Source: Flavobacterium micromati (lineage in GTDB: Bacteria; Bacteroidota; Bacteroidia; Flavobacteriales; Flavobacteriaceae). Taken from it: 64,000 nt of DNA. The stretch's first letter is position 1; each line of letters opens with the position of its first letter. Under the pieces are notes generated by a model. The model ran no database searches and was not told where the DNA came from. It worked only from the letters and a program-made list of their open reading frames with translations. Of the stretch, positions 8,501 to 16,248 are shown in pieces. Position numbers and translations under genes: made by a program. The DNA is taken from positions 62,001-126,000 of the forward strand of contig NZ_FQWF01000013.1 in NCBI RefSeq assembly GCF_900129585.1. Direction: 5' to 3'.

Positions 8501-10374
8501 CCATTCCAGATCCTAAGTTCGAAGATAAATTAATTGCATTAGGCATTGATACTGATGGAAAAAATGGAAAAGTTCTAACCGCTAATATCACTAATGTAAG
8601 CTCTTTAAATGTTTCAAATGCGGGAATTTCAGATCTAACAGGAATTGAAGACTTTACTTCTTTACAAAGTTTAAGTTGTAACAATAATGAATTAACAAAA
8701 ATAGATCTAAAATATAATCACGATCTTACAAGTTTAAATGTTGCTACTAATAAATTATCTTTGCTAAGTTTAGTTTACAATATTAAACTTATAGATATTC
8801 AGTGTAACGACAATTTAATTAAAACTCTGGACTTCTCTATGCTTAAAAACTTGAGTCAAATTTTGTGTCAAAACAATAAACTGGTTTTATTAAATTTAAA
8901 AAATGGAAAGAATACAATTATTAATGGACCAAGTATTAAAAATTTCACGGATAATCCACAATTAAGTTGCATACAAGTTGATGATGCTACATATTCTAAC
9001 ACAAACTGGCCTCTCTGCAAAGATGCAATAGCAAATTATAGTTCAGATTGTGACTACTCCACTTTAATTCCAGATCCTAAATTTGAAGATAAATTGATTG
9101 CATTAGGTATTGATACAGATGGAAAAAATGGAAAAGTGTTAACTGCAAACATAGCGCTTATTACTTCACTTGACGTTTCTTTTAGTTCAATCACTGATTT
9201 GACAGGAATACAGGATTTTGTGTCTTTAGTTACGTTAAACTGTTTCTACAACAAATTAACTTTACTAGATGTTTCTACAAATACTAAGTTAAATCGTTTA
9301 TTGTGTTACAACAATTTGCTAACTTCTTTATCCACTTCTAAAAATATTGAGTTAAGCGATTTACTATGCTCCGATAATTCAATTACAGCATTAGATGTAT
9401 CTGCAAATGTAAATTTAACTAGAATAATATGTAGATCTATGAAATTATCAACTTTCGATGTCTCTAAAAACACTAAATTAAATTATTTAGACTGCAGCTC
9501 AAACCAGTTAAAAAGTTTGAACCTAAAAAATGGGAATAATAATTCGATTACTACTTTAGATTTAAAAAACAATACACCCCTTTCATGTATTCAAGTTGAT
9601 GACAAAGTCTTTTCTGATGCTAATTGGTCAAGTAAAAAAGATGCTACTGCAACTTTTAATATAGAGTGTAAATTTAGTTTACCTTCAAACAATTTCACTA
9701 TTGAGACTAAAGGTGAAACCTGTCTTAACTCAAGCAATGGTGAAATAAACATAACTGCAACAGCTGCATATGGGTATAGAGCAACAATAAACGCAACTTC
9801 GTACACTTTTACTAATAACAGTTTAAAAGTGCCAAATCTAGCACCTGAAACTTATAAAGTAACCATTACTATTCCGGGTGAAACCTTCGAGCAAATTTTC
9901 ACCTTAGTTATCCCAAAAGGAGCCACTATTACAGGAAAATTAAATGTAAATTCAAAGAAAGTAATAGTTGAAATTGCTACTGGAACAGCTCCATATACTG
10001 TTTTCTTGAATGGAGTTGAACAATTTCAAACCAATGCTGCTTTATTTACTGTCGATGCTGAAATAGGCGGTTTATTAGAGGTTAAATCTGCGAAAGATTG
10101 CGAAGGAATTTACGCGAAAGACATTTCAATATTGGAAGGGACATTTGCCGCTTTCCCGAATCCAACTTCTGGAGCTTTTCAAATAGAAATACCAGCAACA
10201 AACAAGGAAGTTAGCATCAGTATTTTTACATTAGCAGGGAAATTGATTTCCAATAAAAAATATAATGTTGAAAATGGAAAAGTACAACTCTCATTAGACA
10301 ATCAACCAGCAGGAATTTATATGACTAAAGTTGAGCTAGACCGTCCCATATTTATAAAAATTATTAAAAAATAA
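5551..10374 (+). CDS. Giant secreted leucine-rich-repeat protein with T9SS sorting tail
   Basis: A 1607-residue cell-surface or secreted protein. It starts with a signal peptide (residues 1-19) and a carbohydrate-binding-like beta-sandwich (about 22-165). Five modules follow, starting near residues 177, 545, 665, 986 and 1174. Each opens with an IPDPKFEDKLIALGID-type segment, continues with 21-residue LRR units of the pattern LxxLDVSKNxxLxxLxCxxNQ, and closes with a CIQVDD...W..KDA cap. Two beta domains and a C-terminal type A sorting domain (about 1530-1607, FPNPTSGAFQIEI to FIKIIKK) complete it. One LRR unit (codons 378-398) is perfectly duplicated at DNA level. Adhesion or binding is likely but the ligand is unknown. 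Confidence 0.9.
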   Translation: MKSKLLLLFMFLTIITQAQTNLVPNGNFENWTSSSQPDQWFRFFNGLVFQSTSAQNGSSSTKMQITSGTFNFINSEFFPVVGGKTYRITMYQKLVAGTFTAIDLRLYNKPGTFKAEIARKTDAVTSSTEWRKIEFDYTPTISESIEVDIWTTGTLNSEILVDNVSVIDVATIGAAYTLIPDLNFEKRLIALGHDSGAPDGKVLTSSIASVTSLNVNTVNISDLTGIQDFVSLKTLECFTGNGYGSSGGSGLLTKLDVTKNVALISLTATGNKIKDVDLSQNILLKSINIQGSGMTTLDVSKNVHLTSLICGFNELITLDVSKNVALTELFCNSNRLTILNLSNNLVLTNLSCSGNQLVNLDITKNVALKTLICFNNQLASLDVTKNIDLITLICDSNQLASLDVTKNIDLITLICDSNQLTTLDVSKNLDLNTLHCNSNELSTLDVSKFVKLTSLQCKQNNLTALDISKNIALKTIICNSNKLTSLNLKNGKNSFITNSNIDLSLNPDLSCIGVDDVTYANTNWATKKDVNAVFSSYDCSTITAITDSKFEDKLIALGIDTDGKNRIILNSSIATITSLDLSNSGIADLKGIEGFAALTTLNCSINQLKKIDVSKNAAMANLNCSNNPSLICIQVADIAAAEKWTTTKDATASFSLDCSIYTLIPDSKFEDKLIALKIDNDGKNGKVATQSIANLTTLNVSDSNISDLTGIQDFLELKFLNCQRNQISNLNVSNNLKLNYLHCFSNKLTSLDVTKNILLNDLDCSANLMSNLDVTKNTALRFLAISHAPINIGISGKGQFESIDVSKNLILEKLYCQQNKIQTLDLSKNVKLQHLECSENYIKDLNVSNNFLLTYLKVDKNQLTNIDVSKNILLRYFSADQNNLTRLDVSKNVLLTNIGCEGNQLKDLDVSKNTKLNQLFCEGNQLKSLNLKNGNNKLIGFSSFKNNKELSCIEVDDITYSNANWITYKDSNTNYSINCTSSTTIPDPKFEDKLIALGIDTDGKNGKVLTANITNVSSLNVSNAGISDLTGIEDFTSLQSLSCNNNELTKIDLKYNHDLTSLNVATNKLSLLSLVYNIKLIDIQCNDNLIKTLDFSMLKNLSQILCQNNKLVLLNLKNGKNTIINGPSIKNFTDNPQLSCIQVDDATYSNTNWPLCKDAIANYSSDCDYSTLIPDPKFEDKLIALGIDTDGKNGKVLTANIALITSLDVSFSSITDLTGIQDFVSLVTLNCFYNKLTLLDVSTNTKLNRLLCYNNLLTSLSTSKNIELSDLLCSDNSITALDVSANVNLTRIICRSMKLSTFDVSKNTKLNYLDCSSNQLKSLNLKNGNNNSITTLDLKNNTPLSCIQVDDKVFSDANWSSKKDATATFNIECKFSLPSNNFTIETKGETCLNSSNGEINITATAAYGYRATINATSYTFTNNSLKVPNLAPETYKVTITIPGETFEQIFTLVIPKGATITGKLNVNSKKVIVEIATGTAPYTVFLNGVEQFQTNAALFTVDAEIGGLLEVKSAKDCEGIYAKDISILEGTFAAFPNPTSGAFQIEIPATNKEVSISIFTLAGKLISNKKYNVENGKVQLSLDNQPAGIYMTKVELDRPIFIKIIKK
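6682..6807 (+). repeat. Perfect 63-bp tandem duplication inside the LRR gene
   Basis: Copies 6682-6744 and 6745-6807 are identical at all 63 positions, each coding one 21-residue LRR unit (LASLDVTKNIDLITLICDSN plus Q). Neighbouring units share the protein pattern but differ at many bases, so this duplication is recent and keeps the frame. Confidence 0.95.
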
Positions 10375-10378
10375 AAAA

Positions 10379-11068
10379 ATGAAACGTTTATTATATATAT
10401 CAATATTTAGCCTTGTAGTAGTTGCCTGCAGTAGTGGAGGTGATGACCAACCAGAAGTAATAAATGCTGCACCAACTGTACCTAGTTTAACAGCACCAGC
10501 AGATAACAAACTTTGTTTAAACACTGCGGTTATATTTGAATGGAAACCGGCAACCGATGTTAACAACGATGCTATTACCTATCAATTACAAGTAGCTAAA
10601 GATAACCTTTTTACTCAAATTATAAATACTGAGGATGTTCAGATCTTAAGCAAGAGCATAAACCTAGAAAAAAATACGGCTTACTATTGGAGAGTTAAAT
10701 CGACAGACAGTAAAGGCCTTTCTAGTGCTTATTCATCAACCTCTAAGTTTTACACTTCAGGAGAAGCTGTAGTCAACCACCTTCCGTTTTCACCAGATTT
10801 GGTTGCACCTAATCAGAATGTTGTATTGAATACTTTAAATACTACATTGAAATGGAACGCTACTGACGTTGATGCTATTGATGTTTTGACCTATGACATA
10901 TACTTTGGAACCACTTTAAATCCTACTACAAAAATTAAGGAAAATAGTACTTCAAAATCCTTTGATGTTACATTGGAATCTTCTAAAGAATATTTTTGGA
11001 GAATTGTAGTTAAAGACAATAAAGGAGGAGAAACAACTGGACAAATATGGAAATTTAAAACCAACTAA
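10379..11068 (+). CDS. Lipoprotein with two fibronectin type III-like domains
   Basis: A 229-residue protein with a lipoprotein signal (MKRLLYISIFSLVVVAC, lipobox VVAC, Cys 17) followed by SSGGDD, which fits a Bacteroidota surface-export signal. Two similar Ig/Fn3-like domains follow, about 35-125 and 130-228, each with a W-containing core and YYWRV/YFWRI strand pair. It starts 4 bp after the LRR stop codon and is followed by a strong terminator, so the two genes form one operon. An accessory or anchoring role for the LRR protein is inferred only from this context. Confidence 0.85.
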   Translation: MKRLLYISIFSLVVVACSSGGDDQPEVINAAPTVPSLTAPADNKLCLNTAVIFEWKPATDVNNDAITYQLQVAKDNLFTQIINTEDVQILSKSINLEKNTAYYWRVKSTDSKGLSSAYSSTSKFYTSGEAVVNHLPFSPDLVAPNQNVVLNTLNTTLKWNATDVDAIDVLTYDIYFGTTLNPTTKIKENSTSKSFDVTLESSKEYFWRIVVKDNKGGETTGQIWKFKTN

Positions 11069-11091
11069 TACTTTCAAGTTTTTGATAATTT

Positions 11092-11129
11092 AGCCCCGTT
11101 TACATTAAAATGTAGATGGGGCTTTTTAT
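11092..11129 (+). terminator. Rho-independent terminator of the LRR-lipoprotein operon
   Basis: Arms AGCCCCGTTTACATT and AATGTAGATGGGGCT pair with two mismatches, followed by TTTTTATTT. Starts 24 nt after the lipoprotein stop codon. Confidence 0.9.
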
Positions 11130-11536
11130 TTCTACAAATTACACTTTTTGATACTTCCTTTCAAAAAAATAATCTTGCGCAAATAGTGTGTGTCATCATT
11201 ATGGCTTCCGTTTAAGTATTGTCTTTCTAAGATAATTTGTTCTAAGATAAAAGGTAATTTTCATTCTATTTTAATTCCCCTATTACTTTGAAAAGCTAGT
11301 TAGCTTTGGTAAGGATTGACCAATTAGCTATCGATTTGATTTTCGTGTTAAAAATGATGACCGTTTATTCTTTCCATATTAATCTAATTTTTGGTATCGC
11401 TAATGGTTAAATAAAAGCAACTTAGCTTTTATAACAACTGATAACAAATAACTAAAATTCAATTAATCAAGACTAATCATCAATAACTAATCACTAATGG
11501 CTAATCTTTAGTAATTAACCATTAAAGACTAAAACA

Positions 11537-11607
11537 ACAACTCATCTATAAAATACCACAGTTCAGTATTTAAAAATTTGTAATTAATATAAACTGCGAT
11601 ACTTTTA
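11537..11607 (+). promoter_or_regulatory. LytTR-type direct repeat and promoter of the DUF2141 gene
   Basis: ACAACTCAT (11537-11545), 12-bp spacer, ACAGTTCAG (11558-11566), then -7-like TACTTTTA at 11600-11607. Both half-sites are identical to those at 2892 and the distance to the -7 is the same 34 nt. A TTG lies 19 nt before the -7. Confidence 0.75.
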
Positions 11608-11658
11608 CATTGTTGTAAAAACAAATTTAAATTAACCATAAATTAAAAACTTAAAATC

Positions 11659-12063
11659 ATGAAAAAATTAATTGTAAGTACGCTTTTATTGACTGCTTCT
11701 TTCGCATTTTCACAAGTGACGATCAATGTCGAAGTCAACGGTTTAAAAAACAATAAGGGACAGGTAATGATCGGAATTTATAACTCCGAAAAGACCTTCT
11801 TAGAGAAAACATTCAGAGGAAATGTCGCTTTAATAAAAAATAATAAGGCAACAGCGACTTTTGCCAATATGCCAGCTGGCGAATATGCCATTAGCGTTTT
11901 TCATGATGAAAATAGCAATGGAAAATTAGACGTGAATTTTATGGGTATTCCTAAAGAAGAATATGCCGCTTCAAACGGAGCCAAAGGATTTATGGGGCCG
12001 CCAAAATATATAGATGCTATGTTTAAGGCTAATGAAAACAAAATGATTGTATTAAAAATATAA
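11659..12063 (+). CDS. Secreted DUF2141 protein
   Basis: A 134-residue periplasmic or secreted protein with a signal peptide (MKKLIVSTLLLTASFAFSQ). The rest is a DUF2141 beta-sandwich, with family signatures KGQVMIGIYNSEKTF, GEYAISVFHDENSNGKLD and GIPKEEYAASNGA. The DENSNGKLD loop resembles a calcium-binding turn. The biochemical role of the family is not established. It follows a LytTR-type promoter and a second such promoter follows it, so it is probably transcribed alone and co-regulated with the TonB receptor. Confidence 0.9.
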   Translation: MKKLIVSTLLLTASFAFSQVTINVEVNGLKNNKGQVMIGIYNSEKTFLEKTFRGNVALIKNNKATATFANMPAGEYAISVFHDENSNGKLDVNFMGIPKEEYAASNGAKGFMGPPKYIDAMFKANENKMIVLKI

Positions 12064-12070
12064 AGCAATT

Positions 12071-12141
12071 GTAATTCATCATAAGAATTCAACAGTTCAG
12101 TAACAATAAATTTTCAAAAGTATAGAACCACCATACTTTTG
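12071..12141 (+). promoter_or_regulatory. LytTR-type direct repeat and promoter of the helical-repeat/two-component operon
   Basis: GTAATTCAT (12071-12079), 12-bp spacer, ACAGTTCAG (12092-12100), then -7 TACTTTTG at 12134-12141, again 34 nt after the repeat. The first half-site differs from the other two copies at three of nine positions and the second is identical. The operon downstream contains the kinase and regulator genes, so this implies autoregulation. Confidence 0.75.
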
Positions 12142-12182
12142 AAATATAATTAAACAACTAACCAATTAAAAACAATGAAATC

Positions 12183-12803
12183 ATGACAAAAATTATCACT
12201 ACCATCGCATTTTTTATCTGTAGTTTACTATCGGCTCAAGGACAATTTGAACAGGGAATGGGAAAGGCGTTCCAATTGTGGGGCGAAGGAAAAAACACTG
12301 AAGCTTCTGATCTATTTGAAAGAATTGCAGCGGCAGAAACAACAAGTTGGTTGCCAAACTATTATGTAGCGTTTGTAAATGCATCAACTGCTTTTAAAAC
12401 AAAAGACAAAAACCAAATGAATTTATTACTATCTAAAGCTCAAAAAGTGTTAGATGTAGAAATGGATAAAAATCCAAATAATGCTGAACTACTTGTTATT
12501 CAAGCGATGATTCACACTGCTTGGATTTCTTTTGACCCAATGACAAACGGGCAAAAATTATCTGGAAAAGTAATGGCATTGTATGGAAAAGCACAAGCGA
12601 TTGCTCCAGAAAATCCAAGAGTTGTTTTTAGCAAGGCAGAATTTGAAATTGGCAGTGCAAAATATTGGGGAACCGACACCAAACCAATGTGCGCTCAAAT
12701 TGAAAAAGCTATTGGACTTTTTGCTACTTTTAAACCTGAAACGGCCTTTTCTCCGAAATGGGGTTTAGAAAGAGCGACGGCTGCAATGAAAAATTGTAAA
12801 TAA
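12183..12803 (+). CDS. Secreted TPR-like helical-repeat protein
   Basis: A 206-residue protein with a signal peptide (MTKIITTIAFFICSLLSAQG) and a mature part of helical pairs resembling tetratricopeptide repeats (GMGKAFQLWGEGKNTEASDL, MDKNPNNAELLVIQAMIHTA, YGKAQAIAPENPRVVFSKAE). Two Cys, at CAQIE and the C-terminal NCK, could form a disulfide. No catalytic residues are evident. It starts 42 nt after a -7 element with a LytTR-type site and is followed after 57 bp by the kinase gene, with which it probably forms an operon. It may be a periplasmic partner of the sensing system, which is inference. Confidence 0.8.
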   Translation: MTKIITTIAFFICSLLSAQGQFEQGMGKAFQLWGEGKNTEASDLFERIAAAETTSWLPNYYVAFVNASTAFKTKDKNQMNLLLSKAQKVLDVEMDKNPNNAELLVIQAMIHTAWISFDPMTNGQKLSGKVMALYGKAQAIAPENPRVVFSKAEFEIGSAKYWGTDTKPMCAQIEKAIGLFATFKPETAFSPKWGLERATAAMKNCK

Positions 12804-12860
12804 GAAAAAAAGACTCAATATTTCTTCTTGGTAATTTTAGATAAATAAAAGTTAGATAAA

Positions 12861-14195
12861 ATGATTAACAAAAGTAAAGAACTGAAAAAAACGATCAAAC
12901 TGACGCTCATTATTTTTGTGGTAATTGAATTAATCAATGTAATATTGGGAGATGAAATTGAATTTGGAAAGAAAATGGCAGTAAATTTTTTATTCACTAC
13001 GCTATATACTTTTTCGCTTTATGGTGCAAACACATTTCTTTTCGTAACATTGGATAGCTATTTCGAAGATCGGTTTTCTGTAAAAAGAATAACTGTTGGT
13101 TTCGTAGGTTCTTTTATACTATCATTAGTGATTATTTTTCTGATACACATTTTTGAACAAGTAATTTATCTCAATAACTCATTTGAATATTTTTTGGCTA
13201 ACGAGAAACCGGCAAATTATTTATTTTCTATTATCATCACTTTTTTTGTCACATTGTCAATCTATACCATTGCGTTTTATAAGTCGTATAATGAAAGCAA
13301 AGTCAAAGAACAAAAAATCATTGCGGGCACAGCAAATGCAAAGTTCGAGAGCTTAAAAAATCAAATAGACCCGCATTTCCTGTTCAATAGTTTAAATGTT
13401 CTGAGTTCGCTTATTGAAGAAAATCCGGAAAATGCACAGCGATTTACTACCTCGCTATCTAAAATTTACCGCTATGTTTTAGAGCAAAAAGACAAAGAAT
13501 TAGTTTCTGTTGAAGAAGAACTGGCTTTCGCTAAAACGTACATGAACCTGCTTAAAATGCGTTTTGAAAATAGTCTTTTTTATGAAATTCCAAACATAGC
13601 TATTGATCTAGAAGCTAAGGTTGTCCCGCTCTCTCTGCAATTATTATTGGAAAACACAGTAAAACATAATGTGGTCAGCGAACAAAGGCCGTTGCACATT
13701 CGGATTTTTATGGAAAATAATTATCTGGTTATTGAAAATGATTTTCAAAGAAAAGAAGTCTTGCAAGACAGGCAAGGAGTGGGGCTTCAAAACATTATCA
13801 ATAGATACGGAATTATTACCAATCGAAAAGTTTTAATCGAACATAACGAAAAGGTATTTACAGTGAAAATACCAGTCTTAACTAAACAAATAAATAGTAT
13901 GGAAATAGCAAGCTATAATGAAGATACTGCTTTTTTTAGAGCAAAAGAACGAGTGGAGAAACTCAAAGGATTTTATGGAAATTTGACTTCTTATTGTATC
14001 GTCATTCCAATATTAATTATCATAAATTTAAATTCGGCAAAAAATTTTCAGTGGTTTTGGTTTCCCATGTTAGGATGGGGAATGGGATTGACATTTCATG
14101 CTTTCGAAACTTTTGGTTATGGAAAAACATGGGAAGAGAGAAAGATCCAAGAAATTTTGAATAAAGAAAAGAGTACAAATAATAAATGGAAATAA
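12861..14195 (+). CDS. LytS-type sensor histidine kinase fused to a C-terminal 2TM domain
   Basis: A 444-residue inner-membrane kinase. Residues 1-145 contain four predicted membrane segments. A HisKA-like His_kinase region follows, with phospho-acceptor His172 in IDPHFLFNSLN, then an HATPase-type region with LLLENTVKHN (N box) and GVGLQNI (G box). Residues about 345-440 form an extra 2TM domain (ERVEKLKGFYGNLTSYCIVI, two membrane spans, FGYGKTWEERKIQEIL), nearly the same fold as the next two small proteins. Kinases of this family pair with LytTR regulators, and one follows after the 2TM genes. The signal is unknown. The 2TM fusion on the kinase is the unusual feature. Confidence 0.92.
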   Translation: MINKSKELKKTIKLTLIIFVVIELINVILGDEIEFGKKMAVNFLFTTLYTFSLYGANTFLFVTLDSYFEDRFSVKRITVGFVGSFILSLVIIFLIHIFEQVIYLNNSFEYFLANEKPANYLFSIIITFFVTLSIYTIAFYKSYNESKVKEQKIIAGTANAKFESLKNQIDPHFLFNSLNVLSSLIEENPENAQRFTTSLSKIYRYVLEQKDKELVSVEEELAFAKTYMNLLKMRFENSLFYEIPNIAIDLEAKVVPLSLQLLLENTVKHNVVSEQRPLHIRIFMENNYLVIENDFQRKEVLQDRQGVGLQNIINRYGIITNRKVLIEHNEKVFTVKIPVLTKQINSMEIASYNEDTAFFRAKERVEKLKGFYGNLTSYCIVIPILIIINLNSAKNFQWFWFPMLGWGMGLTFHAFETFGYGKTWEERKIQEILNKEKSTNNKWK

Positions 14196-14286
14196 TTATG
14201 AAATGAGCATGACCTAGATTTGGTAGCCAACACCGATGAAAATATGCGAATTCCATATTCAAATAAAAAACAAATATTATCTAAAT

Positions 14287-14586
14287 ATGAAAATAGGTAC
14301 TGAATACGAGAAATACCAAAAGGCAAAAAAACAAGTGGAAGAAATAAAAGGTTTTTACTCTCATCTTTTATCGTATCTATTAGTGATAGGAATTTTAATC
14401 TTTATCAACTTAAAATATTCTCCTAAGCATTTATGGTTCTATTGGACTGCGATAAGTTGGGGAATTGGACTTTTTTTTCATGCAAGCAAAGCCTTTGATT
14501 GGTTTCCTTTTTTTGGAAAAGATTGGGAGCAAAAAAAGATACAACAATTTATAGAAGAGGAAAAAAAACAATCAATTAAATACTAG
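14287..14586 (+). CDS. Small 2TM-domain membrane protein
   Basis: A 99-residue protein consisting of one 2TM domain: a basic amphipathic start (YEKYQKAKKQVEEIKGFYSH), two membrane helices (about 32-50 and 60-80) and a C-terminal tail with DWEQKKIQQF. It parallels the C-terminal domain of the kinase (ERVEKLKGFYGN ... WEERKIQEIL) and the next gene. The ATG at 14287 is chosen over one 17 codons upstream because the domain starts there. It sits inside the kinase-regulator operon with 4 bp to the next gene. It may interact with the kinase; no direct function is known to me. Confidence 0.85.
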   Translation: MKIGTEYEKYQKAKKQVEEIKGFYSHLLSYLLVIGILIFINLKYSPKHLWFYWTAISWGIGLFFHASKAFDWFPFFGKDWEQKKIQQFIEEEKKQSIKY

Positions 14587-14590
14587 GAAA

Positions 14591-14899
14591 ATGACAACAG
14601 AAGAACAATCAAAATATGAGAATGCGATTAAAAGAGTAAAGAAAATCAAAGGGTTTTATTCGCATTTATTGGTTTACGTAGTAATCAATATCATGATCTT
14701 AATTGTCAACGTTCAAAGTCTTGACAAAGGCGAAAGTTATCTTAGCTTAAAAAATTTCTCAACGGCCTTATTTTGGGGGATAGGTTTAGCGGCTCAGGGG
14801 TTATCAGTTTTTGGACCTAATATTGTTCTTGGACAAAACTGGGAAGAAAAGAAGATTAAGGAATTGATGGAGAAAGAAAAATTAAATAAATACGAATAG
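14591..14899 (+). CDS. Second small 2TM-domain membrane protein
   Basis: A 102-residue single 2TM domain (NAIKRVKKIKGFYSHLLVYV, two membrane helices separated by a longer loop LDKGESYLSLKNFS, tail NWEEKKIKELMEKE). It is a diverged duplicate of the preceding protein and of the kinase C-terminus, giving three copies of the domain in a row. It lies 4 bp after one gene and 44 bp before the response regulator, so all four are likely translated from one message. Confidence 0.85.
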   Translation: MTTEEQSKYENAIKRVKKIKGFYSHLLVYVVINIMILIVNVQSLDKGESYLSLKNFSTALFWGIGLAAQGLSVFGPNIVLGQNWEEKKIKELMEKEKLNKYE

Positions 14900-14943
14900 G
14901 TTCGATTGTAAAAGATTTAATTTTCCAACTTTATAGACACAAA

Positions 14944-15726
14944 ATGAGAATAATAATTATCGAAGACGAAAAACCTGCCGCTCGACTTTTAAAGCGAAAA
15001 GTAGAAAAATTAAATTTGAAAGTGAATGCGCTCTTGCATTCAGTAGAGGAATCAATTACTTGGTTTCTAAATAATGATCATCCTGATTTAATTTTTTTAG
15101 ACATACAATTATCCGATGGTTTGTCATTTGAAATTTTTGAGCATTTTGCCGCCGTCAAACAACACATCAAAAGTGCTGTAATTTTCACCACCGCTTTTGA
15201 TGAATATGCCTTAAAAGCATTTAAATTAAATAGTATTGACTATCTATTAAAACCTATAGATGAGGACGATTTAGAAATAGCTGTTTCTAAATTTAAAGAA
15301 AGATTTTCAATGCCAACAGCTGTTGAAAATACTATTCAATTAGATTTTGAACAAATAAAAAAAATGCTTACCAATCCGTTTGAGAAAAATTATAAAAAGC
15401 GTTTTACGGCAAAAATCGGTCAACATTTAAAAGTAATTGCTGTAGAAGAAATTGAATGTTTTTTTAGCGAAAACAAAGGAACTTATATTCACACGTTCGA
15501 CAATAGGAATTATTTAATTGAATCGACATTAGAAGTTTTAGAACAAGATTTAGATCCAAAAGATTTTTTTAGAATCAGCAGAAAATTTATAATTCCGCTA
15601 AAAGCAATCAAAGAAATTGTGATGTACAGCAACTCGCGCTTAAAAGTAATTTTGCCTTCTTACAAGGAAGATGAGGTTGTTGTCAGTAGAGAAAAAGTAT
15701 CTGATTTTAAAAACTGGATTGGGTAA
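14944..15726 (+). CDS. LytTR-family response regulator
   Basis: A 260-residue transcription factor. Residues 1-120 form a receiver domain with acidic pocket IIEDEKP, phospho-acceptor Asp53 (DLIFLDIQLSDG), TAFDEYALKAF and Lys in YLLKPI. Residues about 150-258 form a LytTR DNA-binding domain (RFTAKIGQHLKVIAVEEIEC, RNYLIESTLEVLEQDL, FFRISRKFIIPLKAI). It is the last gene of the kinase/2TM operon and ends at a terminator-like inverted repeat. LytTR proteins bind 9-bp direct repeats spaced by 12-13 bp. Such sites occur at 2892, 11537 and 12071 and are its likely targets. Confidence 0.95.
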   Translation: MRIIIIEDEKPAARLLKRKVEKLNLKVNALLHSVEESITWFLNNDHPDLIFLDIQLSDGLSFEIFEHFAAVKQHIKSAVIFTTAFDEYALKAFKLNSIDYLLKPIDEDDLEIAVSKFKERFSMPTAVENTIQLDFEQIKKMLTNPFEKNYKKRFTAKIGQHLKVIAVEEIECFFSENKGTYIHTFDNRNYLIESTLEVLEQDLDPKDFFRISRKFIIPLKAIKEIVMYSNSRLKVILPSYKEDEVVVSREKVSDFKNWIG

Positions 15727-15740
15727 TTTCTAAAATTAAA

Positions 15741-15808
15741 AAACTGTTTTAAGCACAAATATAAAAAACCTATAAATTAGATTTCTCATTTAATACTTAA
15801 AACAGTTT
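15741..15808. terminator. Possible bidirectional terminator (long-loop inverted repeat)
   Basis: Perfect 13-bp arms AAACTGTTTTAAG (15741-15753) and CTTAAAACAGTTT (15796-15808) separated by 42 nt, followed by AATTTTTT on the plus strand. It lies between the convergent regulator and CsbD-like genes. The long loop makes it atypical. Confidence 0.5.
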
Positions 15809-15828
15809 AATTTTTTGTAGGCTAAAAA

Positions 15829-16011
15829 TTAATCAAATAATGATTTAATTTCTTTTTCGGATTTACCCAGCTTTTGTTGCAGTTTTCCCCACATTTCATC
15901 TTCTTTTCCTTCTTCGTACATCAAATCATCATCTGTTAAATCAGCGAATTTTTGCTTCATTTTCCCTTTTAATTCGTTCCAGTTTCCTTCAATTTCTTTT
16001 GAATTTGGCAT
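15829..16011 (-). CDS. CsbD-like stress protein
   Basis: A 60-residue highly charged protein ([20 protein letters not shown] ... [12 protein letters not shown]) matching the CsbD family, small general-stress proteins found across bacteria whose molecular role is unclear. The [20 protein letters not shown] segment is the family core. It is a single-gene unit with 237 bp of A+T-rich DNA upstream. Confidence 0.9.
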   Translation of the reverse strand: MPNSKEIEGNWNELKGKMKQKFADLTDDDLMYEEGKEDEMWGKLQQKLGKSEKEIKSLFD

Positions 16012-16248
16012 AATATTAAATTTTTAAGTTAATAATTATTTTTACCAAATTTCAGAATTTTAAGCTTTTAATCTGTTATACAATTCTTAAAAACTATTAT
16101 ATAATTCTGATAATTTTGAATTTTGACATTGCAATATTTTACTATAAAGGAATTAAATTTATATCGCAGTAAAGCTAAAAGTATTTGTATTTAAAACATT
16201 GATAATATGTTATTTAGATCTGACATATAGATTAAATCTATTATGAAT

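Larger units (their letters stand above)
11069..11658. other. Gene-free stretch (590 bp) with terminator, micro-repeats and LytTR-type promoter
   Basis: It holds the LRR operon terminator at its left end and the DUF2141 promoter at its right end. At about 11440-11530 runs of CTAATCACTAATGGCTAAT occur, including an imperfect hairpin TAATGGCTAAT/ATTAACCATTA. No open frame of note. Confidence 0.5.
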
